Assembly: GCA_035630195.1 (NCBI GenBank)
Contig: DASQLD010000589.1
Location: forward strand, 1-22,060
Origin: DASQDN01 sp035630195
Lineage (GTDB): Bacteria > Acidobacteriota > Terriglobia > Bryobacterales > Bryobacteraceae
Direction: 5' to 3'
DNA: 22,060 nucleotides
The notes beneath the pieces were generated by a model that saw nothing but the letters and a program-made list of their open reading frames with translations, was not told where the DNA came from and did no database searches. Shown here piece by piece: positions 1 through 7,665 of the stretch; within the stretch, counting starts at the first letter, position 1, and each line of letters begins with the position of its first letter. The position numbers and the translations under genes were made by a program.

Positions 1-1
1 A

Positions 2-322
2 GCCTCCAGCGGCCACATCACTTATCCAGGCTACGAGCACGTTAGATGGGAAGCCGTAATACAGGCGATGGAACCCGAGCGTTTGCTCTCCTTCACGTGG
101 CATCCCTACGCGGTAGACCCTAAGACGGACTACTCGCAGGAATCGCCCACCCTGGTCGAGTTCAGGTTGGAGAAGACCTCGAATGGGACTCTTCTCGTAG
201 TCACCGAGTCCGGCTTCGACAAAGTACCCGCCAACCGTCGTCCCGAAGCATTTCGCATGAATGAAGGCGGATGGGCGGAGCAGATGACCAACATTGAAAG
301 TTATGTCCGCCAAAACCCGTAG
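2..322 (+). CDS. SRPBCC/AHSA1-like domain protein, 3' end only
   Basis: The reading frame is open from base 2, so the gene starts upstream of the window; the ATG at 68 is internal. About 106 C-terminal residues are visible. Residues such as YPGYEHVRWEAV, ERLLSFTWHP and the ending GGWAEQMTNIESYV match the C-terminal half of AHSA1-like SRPBCC (START-like fold) proteins, where the last helix closes a hydrophobic cavity. Members bind or act on small hydrophobic ligands, and no specific substrate can be read here. The stop TAG lies inside the following ArsR-type gene, so the two are translated from one message. SRPBCC and ArsR genes are commonly paired, usually with the regulator first; here the order is reversed. 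The family call is fairly secure from the tail, but the function is unknown. Confidence 0.75.
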   Translation, partial: ASSGHITYPGYEHVRWEAVIQAMEPERLLSFTWHPYAVDPKTDYSQESPTLVEFRLEKTSNGTLLVVTESGFDKVPANRRPEAFRMNEGGWAEQMTNIESYVRQNP

Positions 323-650
323 CCGCCCGGCCAAACCTCAGGCCCACATTTTCGCTGCTTTGGGAGACGAAACGCGGCTATCGCTGGTGAACAGACTCTC
401 CAGCGGTCAGGCGCACTCGATTGCCCGGTTAACCGAAGGCTCCAAACTTACCCGCCAGGCCATCACGAAACATCTTCGCGTCTTGCAAGATGTCGGAATT
501 GTACGCGGTGTCCGCGCAGGCCGTGAAAGCCTCTTCGAGCTGGATCCACAGCCGATTCGAGAGATCCGAGACTACCTGAATCTGGTCTCGGAAGAATGGG
601 ATCAGGCGCTGGCGAGATTGAAAGCCTTCGTCGAAAGTAAACGTTTCTGA
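303..650 (+). CDS. ArsR-type winged-helix transcriptional regulator
   Basis: A 115-residue protein from the ATG at 303; an in-frame TTG at 294 would add three residues and is less likely. GAAAG at 296-300 is a weak ribosome site. It starts 20 bp before the SRPBCC stop, so translation is probably coupled. The body is a compact winged helix: FAALGDETRLSLVNRL near residues 16-31, the recognition helix LTRQAITKHLRVLQDVGIV near 48-66, and the wing RAGRESLFELDP near 69-80. This is the layout of ArsR/HTH_20 regulators. The protein has no cysteine at all, so the classical ELCVC metal site is missing and metal sensing through thiols is excluded. It more likely represses its own SRPBCC operon in response to some other signal; that role is inferred from the pairing. 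Confidence 0.88.
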   Translation: MSAKTRSRPAKPQAHIFAALGDETRLSLVNRLSSGQAHSIARLTEGSKLTRQAITKHLRVLQDVGIVRGVRAGRESLFELDPQPIREIRDYLNLVSEEWDQALARLKAFVESKRF

Positions 651-682
651 GTATCGAGAAGTGTTGCTGAGCCGCGACCGGG

Positions 683-698
683 AGGGAGCGTTCTCCCT
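683..698. terminator. Short hairpin between convergent genes
   Basis: AGGGAG and CTCCCT form a perfect 6-bp stem around a CGTT tetraloop, in the 74-bp gap between the converging regulator gene and the end of the oxidase operon. The location suits a bidirectional terminator, but no T-run follows on either strand, so intrinsic termination is only a guess. Confidence 0.35.
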
Positions 699-724
699 AC
701 GTCAATGCTGCAATTAGATAGATA

Positions 725-1201
725 TTAATGCGCAGCCGGCGCGGGCGGTGTCACCGGAGCGGAACTGGCCGGAGAAGTCCCCACCGGGGCAGTCGTACCC
801 GGCATTGTGGGTCCGGACCCAGGCGCCCCTGGCTTAGCGACAGGAGGCTTCAAATTGGCCGGTTCCGGCCACGGGCGGGCAACCTGGTCCGTATAGCATC
901 CGATCAAAAACAATCCTAGAAAGAACAGCGTGCTGCAAAAGATAATACCGGTCATCGGCTTATCCCAACGCAGATGCATGAAGAACAAGGCGACAAGCGA
1001 AGCCTTCAAGGTCGCGATGAGCATGGCAATGATCACGTTCGCCATACCGCCACCCCAATCGATCATCGACGCTCCGACAGTGATCACGGTGAGCACCAGC
1101 AGCGCCCCCAGGATCGCGCCATAGAGCTTGGGGCCGCCATGGACATGCGGTTCATGATCGTGAACTTCGGGGTGAGCGGCAGCAGTAGTATCGAGCGCCA
1201 T
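725..1201 (-). CDS. ctaF: Cytochrome c oxidase subunit IV (caa3 type), CtaF/CoxD-like
   Basis: Small membrane subunit of the haem-copper oxidase and last gene of the respiratory operon. With the start at 1201 it has 158 residues; an ATG one codon upstream (1204) is possible, but AGGAG sits 6 nt from the 1201 start and only 3 nt from the other. A His-rich N-terminus is followed by three hydrophobic segments (about residues 26-45, 53-75 and 83-103) with the LKASLVALFFMHLRWDKP stretch typical of the COX4_pro family, which supports assembly or stability of subunits I and III rather than catalysis. After residue 110 comes a roughly 45-residue tail of Pro, Ala, Gly, Ser and Thr, longer than in usual members; it is predicted to be disordered and its side of the membrane is uncertain. 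The ribosome site overlaps the stop of the subunit III gene. Confidence 0.88.
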   Translation of the reverse strand: MALDTTAAAHPEVHDHEPHVHGGPKLYGAILGALLVLTVITVGASMIDWGGGMANVIIAMLIATLKASLVALFFMHLRWDKPMTGIIFCSTLFFLGLFLIGCYTDQVARPWPEPANLKPPVAKPGAPGSGPTMPGTTAPVGTSPASSAPVTPPAPAAH

Positions 1202-1207
1202 CATTGA

Positions 1208-1212
1208 CTCCT
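1208..1212 (-). promoter_or_regulatory. Ribosome binding site deciding the ctaF start
   Basis: AGGAG on the minus strand overlaps the TAG stop of the subunit III gene (1211-1213). Two adjacent ATG codons follow; the spacing of 6 nt favours the second, at 1201. Confidence 0.55.
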
Positions 1213-1900
1213 ACGTAATCAGATACAACAGCGGGAACAAGTAAATCCAGATCAAATCGACCAAGTGCCAGTACAATCCAACCAGATCCACTGGCGTGTA
1301 GTAGGTCGAGTCGAACGTTCCCTTCCTCGCCTTCAACAGCGTCCACGTAATCGCGATCATTCCGCCGATGACGTGAATTCCGTGAAGCCCGGTCATCATG
1401 AAGTAAAAGCTGAAGAAGATGAACTGGTCTTTGACCGTGTCGCCTTTGTGCGAATAGAACTTGCCCGGCAGCAGACCTTCTTCCCACTTGTGGTGATACT
1501 CGAACGCTTTAACGACAAGGAAGATTCCCGCGCACGCTAGCGTGATCAGCAAATAACGGATGAGAGCTTTTTGCTTGTTCGTAGCGGCGGAGTGGACTGC
1601 CATCACCATCGTGAAGCTCGAAAAGAGCAGCACGACAGTGTTCAGCGCGCCCAGGCTTTTGTCGAGATGGTGATGGGCCGCGAGAAACGCTTCAGGATGC
1701 GATGCCTGCTGCAAGGCGAAGCCGACGAATAACCCGCCAAACAGCAGGACTTCCGTTGCGAGAAAGAGCCACATCCCGATCTTGCTCGCATCGAGTTGCT
1801 GCTCGAACGTCGCGAAGTGGTGCTGCAGCCTCGGGTCGTGTTCGGAATGAACCTCGCCGTGCTTATCGGTGCGGTGATCAGCCGTGATGGACTGGTTCAT
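1211..1900 (-). CDS. ctaE: Cytochrome c oxidase subunit III (CtaE/CoxC)
   Basis: A 229-residue membrane subunit of the aa3/caa3 oxidase. The core starts near residue 40 with KIGMWLFLATEVLLFGGLFVGF, carrying the conserved Glu50, followed by four more hydrophobic segments, GLHGIHVIGG near 171-180 and YWHLVDLIWIYLFPLLY near the end. The five-helix form and this length are usual for caa3-type and SoxM-type enzymes, which lack the first two helices of the seven-helix mitochondrial subunit. It has no redox cofactor and stabilises proton uptake into subunit I. The start lies 23 bp inside the 3' end of the subunit I gene, so translation is probably coupled. The His-rich N-terminal 30 residues are poorly conserved. 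The identification is secure. Confidence 0.96.
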   Translation of the reverse strand: MNQSITADHRTDKHGEVHSEHDPRLQHHFATFEQQLDASKIGMWLFLATEVLLFGGLFVGFALQQASHPEAFLAAHHHLDKSLGALNTVVLLFSSFTMVMAVHSAATNKQKALIRYLLITLACAGIFLVVKAFEYHHKWEEGLLPGKFYSHKGDTVKDQFIFFSFYFMMTGLHGIHVIGGMIAITWTLLKARKGTFDSTYYTPVDLVGLYWHLVDLIWIYLFPLLYLIT

Positions 1901-3515
1901 CTAGCTTTGGCCTCTCAGGTCGGTAGTCGTACGGTCCATGCTTCAGGACAGGATCGAAATCGAAGTTCTGCGTAATCGGCGGAGACTGCGCTTCCCACTC
2001 GAGCGTTTTGCCGCCCCACGGGTTCATCTCGGCATCCATCGGCTTACGGAAGGTCGCTAGCAAATACGCCGCCGTCAGAAACAGTCCCGCGCCCAAAATC
2101 CACGATCCCACGGTTGAGATCTGATGCAGCTCCTGGAACTGCGGCAGATAGTTGTAATAGCGTCGCGGCATTCCACGGGTTCCTAGCAAAAACTGCGTGA
2201 AGAACGTCACGTTGAAGCCAATGAACACCAGAGCGCAGCCGATCTGCGCGAGCCTCTCGTTATACATGCGGCCGAACATCTTGGGCCACCAGTAATGCAA
2301 TCCACCCAGGAACGCAATCACTGTACCGCCCATCATCACGTAGTGGAAGTGAGCAACGATGAAGTACGTGTCGTGAAGGTGAATATCGACAGCCAGCGCT
2401 CCCAGATAGATTCCTGTCAGTCCGCCAATGGAAAACAGCATCAGGAACGAGATAGCGTATAGCATCGGAGCCTTGAGATCGATCGAGCCCCGGTACATTG
2501 TCGCCAACCAGTTGAACACCTTCACTGCGGAAGGAATCGCAACCAGGAATGTCAGGAAGGAGAAGATCGCCCCGGCCAATGTCGATTGACCGCTGATGAA
2601 CATGTGGTGTCCCCAAACCAGGAAGCCCACAATCGCAATAGCAATCGATGAGAACGCAATCGCGCGATACCCGAAAATGGTCTTCTTCGAGAAGACAGGA
2701 ATGATTTCGGAAATGATCGCGAATCCCGGAACGATCATGATGTAGACCGCCGGATGCGAATAGAACCAGAAGAAGTGCTGGAAGAGAACCGGATCACCAC
2801 CCAGCGCCGGATCGAAGATCCCGACATGGAAGAGCCGTTCCATGAACAATAGCAGCACCGTAATTCCGAGGACCGGCGTAGCCATCACCTGAATCAGCGC
2901 GGTCGCATACATCGACCACACAAATAACGGCAGTTGAAACCAGCCTTGCCCCGGAGCACGCAGCTTGTGAATGGTGGCGATGAAATTAACCCCGGTGAAG
3001 ATCGAGCTGAAACCGGCAACGAAAACCGCCAGCGCAACCAGCCCTACCGCGCCGCCCGTAGATGTCGAGTACGGCGTGTAGAAGGTCCAACCCGTATCGA
3101 TACCGCCGAAGAAGATCGTCGTCAGGGCCATTGCAGCGCCCACCCAATATAGATACAAACTCACCAGGTTCAGCCGGGGGAAGGCCACATCCTTGGCGCC
3201 TAGCATCAATGGCAAGACAAAGTTCCCGAGCGCAGCCGGGACCGACGGAATGATAAACAGAAACACCATGATCGCGCCGTGAAGCGTGAAGACCTGGTTA
3301 TAGGCCTCTGCCGTCATGATGGTCTGCTTCGGCGACAGCAACTCAATGCGAACCAGCAGCGCCATGATGCCGCCGAGGAAAAATGCGGCCAGTACCGACC
3401 ACAGATACATGACACCGATTCGCTTGTGGTCTACCGTTAAGAGCCAGCTCTTCAAGCCTTTCGGCGAGTTAAGGTAATGCTCTCCGGGCGCGTGATGTGC
3501 GTGAACATCTGCCAT
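1878..3515 (-). CDS. ctaD: Cytochrome c oxidase subunit I, A2-type (CtaD/CoxA)
   Basis: Catalytic haem-copper subunit, 545 residues and about 12 membrane helices, reducing O2 to water and pumping protons. Ligands seen: His79 (low-spin haem a) in FTLHGAIMVF; His254 with Tyr258 of the His-Tyr cross-link in YSHPAVY; His303-His304 (CuB) in WGHHMFISG; His389 (haem a3) and His391 (haem a) in AHFHYVM. The D-channel entry residues Asp109 and Asn116 and the K-channel Lys332 in AVKVFNW are present. The position after HP is Ala256 instead of the glutamate of A1 oxidases, and Tyr252-Ser253 precede the histidine: this is the A2-family signature known from Rhodothermus marinus caa3. AAGGGA lies 7 nt before the ATG, and 33 bp separate it from the subunit II gene. 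Identification is very secure. Confidence 0.98.
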   Translation of the reverse strand: MADVHAHHAPGEHYLNSPKGLKSWLLTVDHKRIGVMYLWSVLAAFFLGGIMALLVRIELLSPKQTIMTAEAYNQVFTLHGAIMVFLFIIPSVPAALGNFVLPLMLGAKDVAFPRLNLVSLYLYWVGAAMALTTIFFGGIDTGWTFYTPYSTSTGGAVGLVALAVFVAGFSSIFTGVNFIATIHKLRAPGQGWFQLPLFVWSMYATALIQVMATPVLGITVLLLFMERLFHVGIFDPALGGDPVLFQHFFWFYSHPAVYIMIVPGFAIISEIIPVFSKKTIFGYRAIAFSSIAIAIVGFLVWGHHMFISGQSTLAGAIFSFLTFLVAIPSAVKVFNWLATMYRGSIDLKAPMLYAISFLMLFSIGGLTGIYLGALAVDIHLHDTYFIVAHFHYVMMGGTVIAFLGGLHYWWPKMFGRMYNERLAQIGCALVFIGFNVTFFTQFLLGTRGMPRRYYNYLPQFQELHQISTVGSWILGAGLFLTAAYLLATFRKPMDAEMNPWGGKTLEWEAQSPPITQNFDFDPVLKHGPYDYRPERPKLDEPVHHG

Positions 3516-3548
3516 AGTAAAATCCCTTACAATTATAGGACGCCTAGC

Positions 3549-4490
3549 CTACTTTAACGATTTGATATATTCGATCGCGCCCAGCAATTCCCGGGGGCGC
3601 ATCAATCCCTGATACGTCGGCATAATCGGTTCGTAGCCCTGCACTATATGTTTCTGTGGATCGAGAACCGACTCCCGAATGTAATTCTCATCTGCTACGG
3701 CCGAACTGCCATCGGCAAACTGTCGCGTCTGTCCGAAAACACCCTTCCAGGTCGGGCCCTGACCGCGCGTGCCATCTAGCGAGTGGCAGGTAGCGCAGCC
3801 CTTGTTCTCATAAACCAGTTGGCCGAGTTCTTTGAGGGGCATCTTTTTCATTTCTTCATCACCCTCAACCAGCCACTTCTGATATGTCGCGTCATCGTCG
3901 ACGTGAATCTTCGCCAGCATGTCAGAGTGTCCCTTACCGCAATACTCGGTGCAGAGGACTTGGTAAACGCCCGGCCTAGTCGCATGGAACCAAGCTTCTG
4001 TATATCGATTCGGCAGTACGTCCTTCTTAATGCGAAACGCCGGCACGAAGAAGCTATGAATCACATCTTCTGAATTCATCACCAGGCGCACTGGCCGATT
4101 CACCGGCACGTGGATGTCGTTCAAAGTGCGCATTCCGTCCGGATACTCAAACTGCCAAACCCACTTCTTGGCCGTCACCTGAATCTCAATGGAATTGGCC
4201 GGAGAAATCTGCGCAACCACATATCCGTGAAAACCCCAGAAGAAAATGCCAATCAGAATAAAAAGCGGCAGCACGCTCCAGATAATTTCAAGCGTCTGAT
4301 TATGCGTGATATGGGGCGTAATTTCATTAGGCGAACGGCGTCGATACTTTTTGACGAACACGAGAATCAGCCCGACGATCAACACAAAGAAAAACGTGTT
4401 GACCGCCGAAATGAACATGAACAGATTGTCGATATTCGGCGCCAGAGTCGAGGCCTGTGGGCCCATCATCCAATCGCGAAGCCAGGTCAT
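3549..4490 (-). CDS. ctaC: Cytochrome c oxidase subunit II with fused cytochrome c (CtaC/CoxB)
   Basis: A 313-residue electron-entry subunit. Two hydrophobic helices (about 22-45 and 66-92) anchor a periplasmic cupredoxin domain whose CuA ligands are visible: His145, then Cys180, Glu182, Cys184, His188 and Met191 in CTEYCGKGHSDM. A C-terminal class I cytochrome c domain follows (about 215-313) with the haem site C232-A-T-C235-H236 and the likely axial Met290 in EPIMPTYQG. This fusion defines a caa3 oxidase: electrons pass from the fused haem to CuA and then to haem a. No lipobox is seen. The start overlaps the SCO stop as ATGA, tying synthesis of the CuA subunit to its copper chaperone. Identification is very secure. 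Confidence 0.97.
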   Translation of the reverse strand: MTWLRDWMMGPQASTLAPNIDNLFMFISAVNTFFFVLIVGLILVFVKKYRRRSPNEITPHITHNQTLEIIWSVLPLFILIGIFFWGFHGYVVAQISPANSIEIQVTAKKWVWQFEYPDGMRTLNDIHVPVNRPVRLVMNSEDVIHSFFVPAFRIKKDVLPNRYTEAWFHATRPGVYQVLCTEYCGKGHSDMLAKIHVDDDATYQKWLVEGDEEMKKMPLKELGQLVYENKGCATCHSLDGTRGQGPTWKGVFGQTRQFADGSSAVADENYIRESVLDPQKHIVQGYEPIMPTYQGLMRPRELLGAIEYIKSLK

Positions 4491-5344
4491 TTTACGGTAG
4501 CCACTCCACTTGGCAAGGGCGCATGACGCTCCCGCCGGAACAGAAAACTGAGTACAACCCCCAGCAACACCGCGCTCAGAGCGCCTCCGATTTTCATGAT
4601 GTTACGTGCAAACGGCACATAGCCCTTTGCCTCCGGGTCGTAATGAAAACAAAACAACAGCAACTTATCCCCAACACTACCGAGCTTGCCTTCCGAAGCC
4701 TCAGTCAATCCAAGCCTCAGGTCCCGATCCTTGAACCGGACCCCGTACAGATACCGGGAGATCCTGCCATCCGGTGTTAACAGCATCACCGCAGCCGCAT
4801 GAGCCCACTGCTGAGTCTTCTCGTCCCAGCGATACTGAAATCCAACTTGATCGGCCAATCTCTTCGTGTTGCCTTGAAAATCCGTCAGAAAACTCCAGCC
4901 CCCGCTGGTCGGTCTTCCATAAGTCTCGAGATAATACTTCTTCTTCGCCTGCGCCAGGTTAAACTGCTCTTCCGGCGCGATACTGATCGTCACCACATCA
5001 AACTCTTTTCCAACCGTCCAAGCCAGGTCCCGAAGCGCTGCGGTCTGGCCGTTCAGCACCAGATTGCAGAGCATCGGACAGCGGTAGTACACAAAATTCA
5101 GCAAGACCGGCTTCCCTTTGTGAAACAACTGCTTCAGCGGAATCTGGTAGCCGTTCTCGGCCGTAAACTGCAGATCGAGATCGACCTTCTCGCCGATATG
5201 CTCAACGACATCCACTCCCACCAACTCCGACGGCAACTGATTCACTTGCGCGAACAGGACCTGCGCCAGCAGGCCCGGCGCAAACAGGGCCATAAGCGAC
5301 GTCGCAACAAAACTACTTACTCGGCGCAGGCGTTGGTTGCACAT
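4487..5344 (-). CDS. sco: SCO1/SenC-type copper chaperone for the CuA site
   Basis: A 285-residue membrane-bound thioredoxin-fold protein. The ATG at 5344 was chosen because it gives a clean signal sequence (RLRRVSSF then a hydrophobic stretch ending LLAQ); an in-frame start at 5416 would add 24 Arg/Pro-rich residues and overlap the upstream gene by over 100 bp. The Cu-binding CxxxC is C89-PML-C93 after NFVYYR, and the partner histidine is His182 in WAHAAAVMLLTPDGR, as in Sco proteins that deliver copper to CuA or reduce its cysteines. A C-terminal helix (about 249-270) followed by RRER gives a second anchor, common in this acidobacterial subgroup but absent from classical Sco1. It overlaps the upstream gene by 32 bp and the subunit II gene by 4 bp. 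Confidence 0.93.
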   Translation of the reverse strand: MCNQRLRRVSSFVATSLMALFAPGLLAQVLFAQVNQLPSELVGVDVVEHIGEKVDLDLQFTAENGYQIPLKQLFHKGKPVLLNFVYYRCPMLCNLVLNGQTAALRDLAWTVGKEFDVVTISIAPEEQFNLAQAKKKYYLETYGRPTSGGWSFLTDFQGNTKRLADQVGFQYRWDEKTQQWAHAAAVMLLTPDGRISRYLYGVRFKDRDLRLGLTEASEGKLGSVGDKLLLFCFHYDPEAKGYVPFARNIMKIGGALSAVLLGVVLSFLFRRERHAPLPSGVATVK

Positions 5345-5813
5345 TCGGACTACTTCCACCGGGCGCTGGAGTACTTCCCGGAGGCGTGGCGGTTCCAGCG
5401 GCCGCGGGCGCTCCACCGGCCGCCAGTTCGGCTGCCGTTTTCACACGATATGAAGTCGTTGGGTACTTGGGCTTGTTCTCGGCGGCATCCTGGGCCACCG
5501 CTTGCATCGCTTGTTCGATCGGAAGCCGTACGACGTTCTTATTCTTGTCGACGTACCCGTAGTGGGTAAGTTCCCACTGTTCTTTATTCCGAAGATCCTG
5601 AAGCTGCCAGTTATCCTGGGACAGCACTTGTTCGTAGACTTCCTTGGACTCAACTAAGTCGTAGTAAACCTGGACCGCGATCCCAACCAAAGCGAGGCCG
5701 ACAACGGTAGCAGCCATGTAGAGCACGATCGAGCGTGCATGCGGATCACTATGGTCGTAACTCTGCGGATGGTCGCCGTGGAGTATCTCTTCTCGATATT
5801 CGGAATGATCCAT
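5313..5813 (-). CDS. Single-TM protein of unknown function inside the ACIII/oxidase operon
   Basis: A 166-residue protein placed between actF and the SCO gene. The first 27 residues are polar and His/Asp-rich, one helix (about 28-50) follows, then a charged segment likely outside the membrane with QLQDLRNKEQWEL and HYGYVDKNKNVVRLPIEQ near 69-101, and finally an Ala/Pro/Gly-rich tail (about 126-166). The block 'YG-(W/Y)-VD ... VVR-(I/L)-PI-(E/D)-xAM' recalls small membrane proteins found beside caa3 and Alternative Complex III genes in several phyla; this is from memory and I know no assigned role. No haem or copper motif is visible. AGGAG overlapping the actF stop, and a nearer AGGTGAG, precede the ATG. 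An assembly or supercomplex-linking role is a guess from position. Confidence 0.8.
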   Translation of the reverse strand: MDHSEYREEILHGDHPQSYDHSDPHARSIVLYMAATVVGLALVGIAVQVYYDLVESKEVYEQVLSQDNWQLQDLRNKEQWELTHYGYVDKNKNVVRLPIEQAMQAVAQDAAENKPKYPTTSYRVKTAAELAAGGAPAAAGTATPPGSTPAPGGSSPNVQPTPAPSK

Positions 5814-5826
5814 CTCTCACCTGCTC

Positions 5827-7029
5827 CTACGCGTTCTGGAACCCGAGCGACTGCGCAAACCGCGGATCGCCGATCGGCATCAGCGCATGCGCCTTCATCC
5901 TCGACCAGAAAACCAGTCCCATTGCGCTCGCCGGCGCCACCAGGCACGCGATGTCCAGCCAATGCGGCGCAACACCGTGCGGATAGAACGTCGGCATCAC
6001 CTGCCAGTAAAAATCGATGTACTGAATGATCAGGAACCAGACAGCCATTAACGTCAGAGCTTTCAAATTCCGTTTGGCTGACCGGAACGACATCAGTATG
6101 AACGGAATAATGAAGTGACCGAACAGCAGCAGAGCGCTGACCCAGCTCCACGTCCCTTCAAAACGATGGAGGAACCACACTGTCTCTTCCGGGATGTTCG
6201 CGTACCAGATCAGCAGGTACTGCGAGAATGCGATATAAGCCCAGAAAATCGTAAGCGCGTACATCCACTTCCCGAGATCGTGATAGTGCTCGACATTCAC
6301 CGTATCGCTCAGCACGCCGCGCTTTCGCAAGGCCACCAGAATCAGCAGCCATGTCGCCATGAACGCGAATGCGCCACCGGCAAAGCAATACAAACCGAAG
6401 ATCGTCGAATACCAGTGTGGATCGAGCGACATGCTCCAGTCGAATGCCGCCAACGTTCCGCTCAGCACCAGCATCAACAGACCTGGCGCGCTCCAGCGAG
6501 AGATCGCGTGCATCTGATCAAGGCTCTTCGTCGTATCCTGCCGCACCGAGTGCCGGTAGATCCGTGTCGCCCAGATGCTCCACAACAAGAAATAAATGAT
6601 CGTGCGGTACGCAAAGCTCCTAGGATTTAAAAACGCCTCCTTGGCTTTGAGCAGCGCGTCATGATCGGCCGCACCCGGGTGAGCCCAATGATAAAGCGTT
6701 GTCATCCCCAACAGGATCGGAACACATAGCAGGAATCCGAGCGGCAGAGTTACCACCATATTCTCGACGATCCGCCGCATCGTGACGCTCCAGGCTGATC
6801 CCGTGAGGAACATCACCATTAGGAAGAACAAACCACCCAGCGGAATAAAAATACTAAACAAGAAGCCGACCAGATAGGACTGGAAGAACCGCGCCGGCTC
6901 AAGAAAATACCCCGCGATCGCCGCAATCCAACTGATGAGCGCGACAAATGCAATTGCATTGCGTCCTCGCGTCCAAAGCGCCGGATCCATCCGGTAAGAA
7001 TCCTGTGCGTGAGTAGCGTGTTGTATCAT
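5827..7029 (-). CDS. actF: Alternative Complex III integral membrane subunit ActF
   Basis: A 400-residue polytopic protein with about ten hydrophobic helices and no cofactor motif. It contains DWSMSLDPHWYSTIFG near the middle and HDLGKWM about 50 residues later, both typical of ActF, the smaller NrfD/PsrC-related membrane subunit of Alternative Complex III (quinol:cytochrome c oxidoreductase). In the known structures ActC and ActF sit side by side in the membrane; ActC carries the quinol site and ActF is thought to support the core and possibly proton transfer. The ATG follows the actE stop directly (TAGATG), so the start probably depends on translational coupling; no strong ribosome site is visible. 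The 13-bp gap to the next gene keeps it in the operon. Secure from sequence and from the complete act gene order. Confidence 0.94.
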   Translation of the reverse strand: MIQHATHAQDSYRMDPALWTRGRNAIAFVALISWIAAIAGYFLEPARFFQSYLVGFLFSIFIPLGGLFFLMVMFLTGSAWSVTMRRIVENMVVTLPLGFLLCVPILLGMTTLYHWAHPGAADHDALLKAKEAFLNPRSFAYRTIIYFLLWSIWATRIYRHSVRQDTTKSLDQMHAISRWSAPGLLMLVLSGTLAAFDWSMSLDPHWYSTIFGLYCFAGGAFAFMATWLLILVALRKRGVLSDTVNVEHYHDLGKWMYALTIFWAYIAFSQYLLIWYANIPEETVWFLHRFEGTWSWVSALLLFGHFIIPFILMSFRSAKRNLKALTLMAVWFLIIQYIDFYWQVMPTFYPHGVAPHWLDIACLVAPASAMGLVFWSRMKAHALMPIGDPRFAQSLGFQNA

Positions 7030-7665
7030 CTATTTCAATTCCGCGCGCTTGTCTTCCGGCACTTCGGCAACTGTCCCCGTCGTCGCCCGCTGTAAGGCGC
7101 GCACGTAAGCGACAATCGCCCATCGATCTCTGTCTACCACCTGGAACCTGTAAGGAGGCATCGACCGTCGTCCGTTCGTAACCACGTTGAAAATTTCCCC
7201 GTCGTTCATGTCCTTCACGCGGGGCTCATGCAGATTGGTCGGAATCCATACTGCGCGTTGCCCCACCAGTCCACGACCCTGGCCGGTGCGGTCATGGCAC
7301 GGCGAGCAATAGGTGTTGAACCGTCGCTGTCCATGCGCCAGCAACTCGGCATCTACCTTCAGCGGGTTGCGCCCGATGTACATGTTGTCGACCACGCCGG
7401 TTGCGAAGCCGTCATCTTCAACCAAAGTACCGCGCGCGATTGTGCCTTCGACAGGCCGGCGGCTGGCGCGATTGTCGCCAAAGATCGGATGCTTCTCTAA
7501 GTCTTCTTTTTCAGACCTGCTCTTGTAAAACGTGCGATCGCCTTGCGGCTCGTAGCGTTCCTGATAGTCCATGTCAGGAATAATCGTCACCGGGGTATTA
7601 CGGGAGGACTGCGTTGCGCAGCCGGCCAGCAGAACCGTCGCACACATGAGAACCAGGCGCTTCAT
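7030..7665 (-). CDS. actE: Alternative Complex III monohaem cytochrome c lipoprotein ActE
   Basis: A 211-residue lipoprotein. The N-terminus MKRLVLMCATVLLAGC has a lipobox LAGC with Cys16 as the expected lipidated residue. The C-terminal half is a class I cytochrome c: haem site C120-SP-C123-H124 in FNTYCSPCHDRTGQG, likely axial Met169 in RRSMPPYRF. In Alternative Complex III, ActE is the peripheral haem subunit that can hand electrons from the ActA/ActB module to the next acceptor, here plausibly the fused cytochrome of oxidase subunit II. The start overlaps the actD stop as ATGA. Residues 20-105 lack cofactor motifs and likely dock onto the complex. The identification is secure. Confidence 0.95.
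   Translation of the reverse strand: MKRLVLMCATVLLAGCATQSSRNTPVTIIPDMDYQERYEPQGDRTFYKSRSEKEDLEKHPIFGDNRASRRPVEGTIARGTLVEDDGFATGVVDNMYIGRNPLKVDAELLAHGQRRFNTYCSPCHDRTGQGRGLVGQRAVWIPTNLHEPRVKDMNDGEIFNVVTNGRRSMPPYRFQVVDRDRWAIVAYVRALQRATTGTVAEVPEDKRAELK

Noticed and set aside
3516..3548. TATAAT on the minus strand in the subunit II to subunit I gap as an internal promoter
   Set aside because: No acceptable -35 hexamer lies 16-18 bp upstream, and the gap is adequately explained by the AAGGGA ribosome site.
5345..5416. A longer SCO protein starting at 5416
   Set aside because: The extra 24 residues are Arg/Pro-rich antisense-like sequence overlapping the upstream gene by 104 bp; the 5344 start places a normal signal sequence at the N-terminus.
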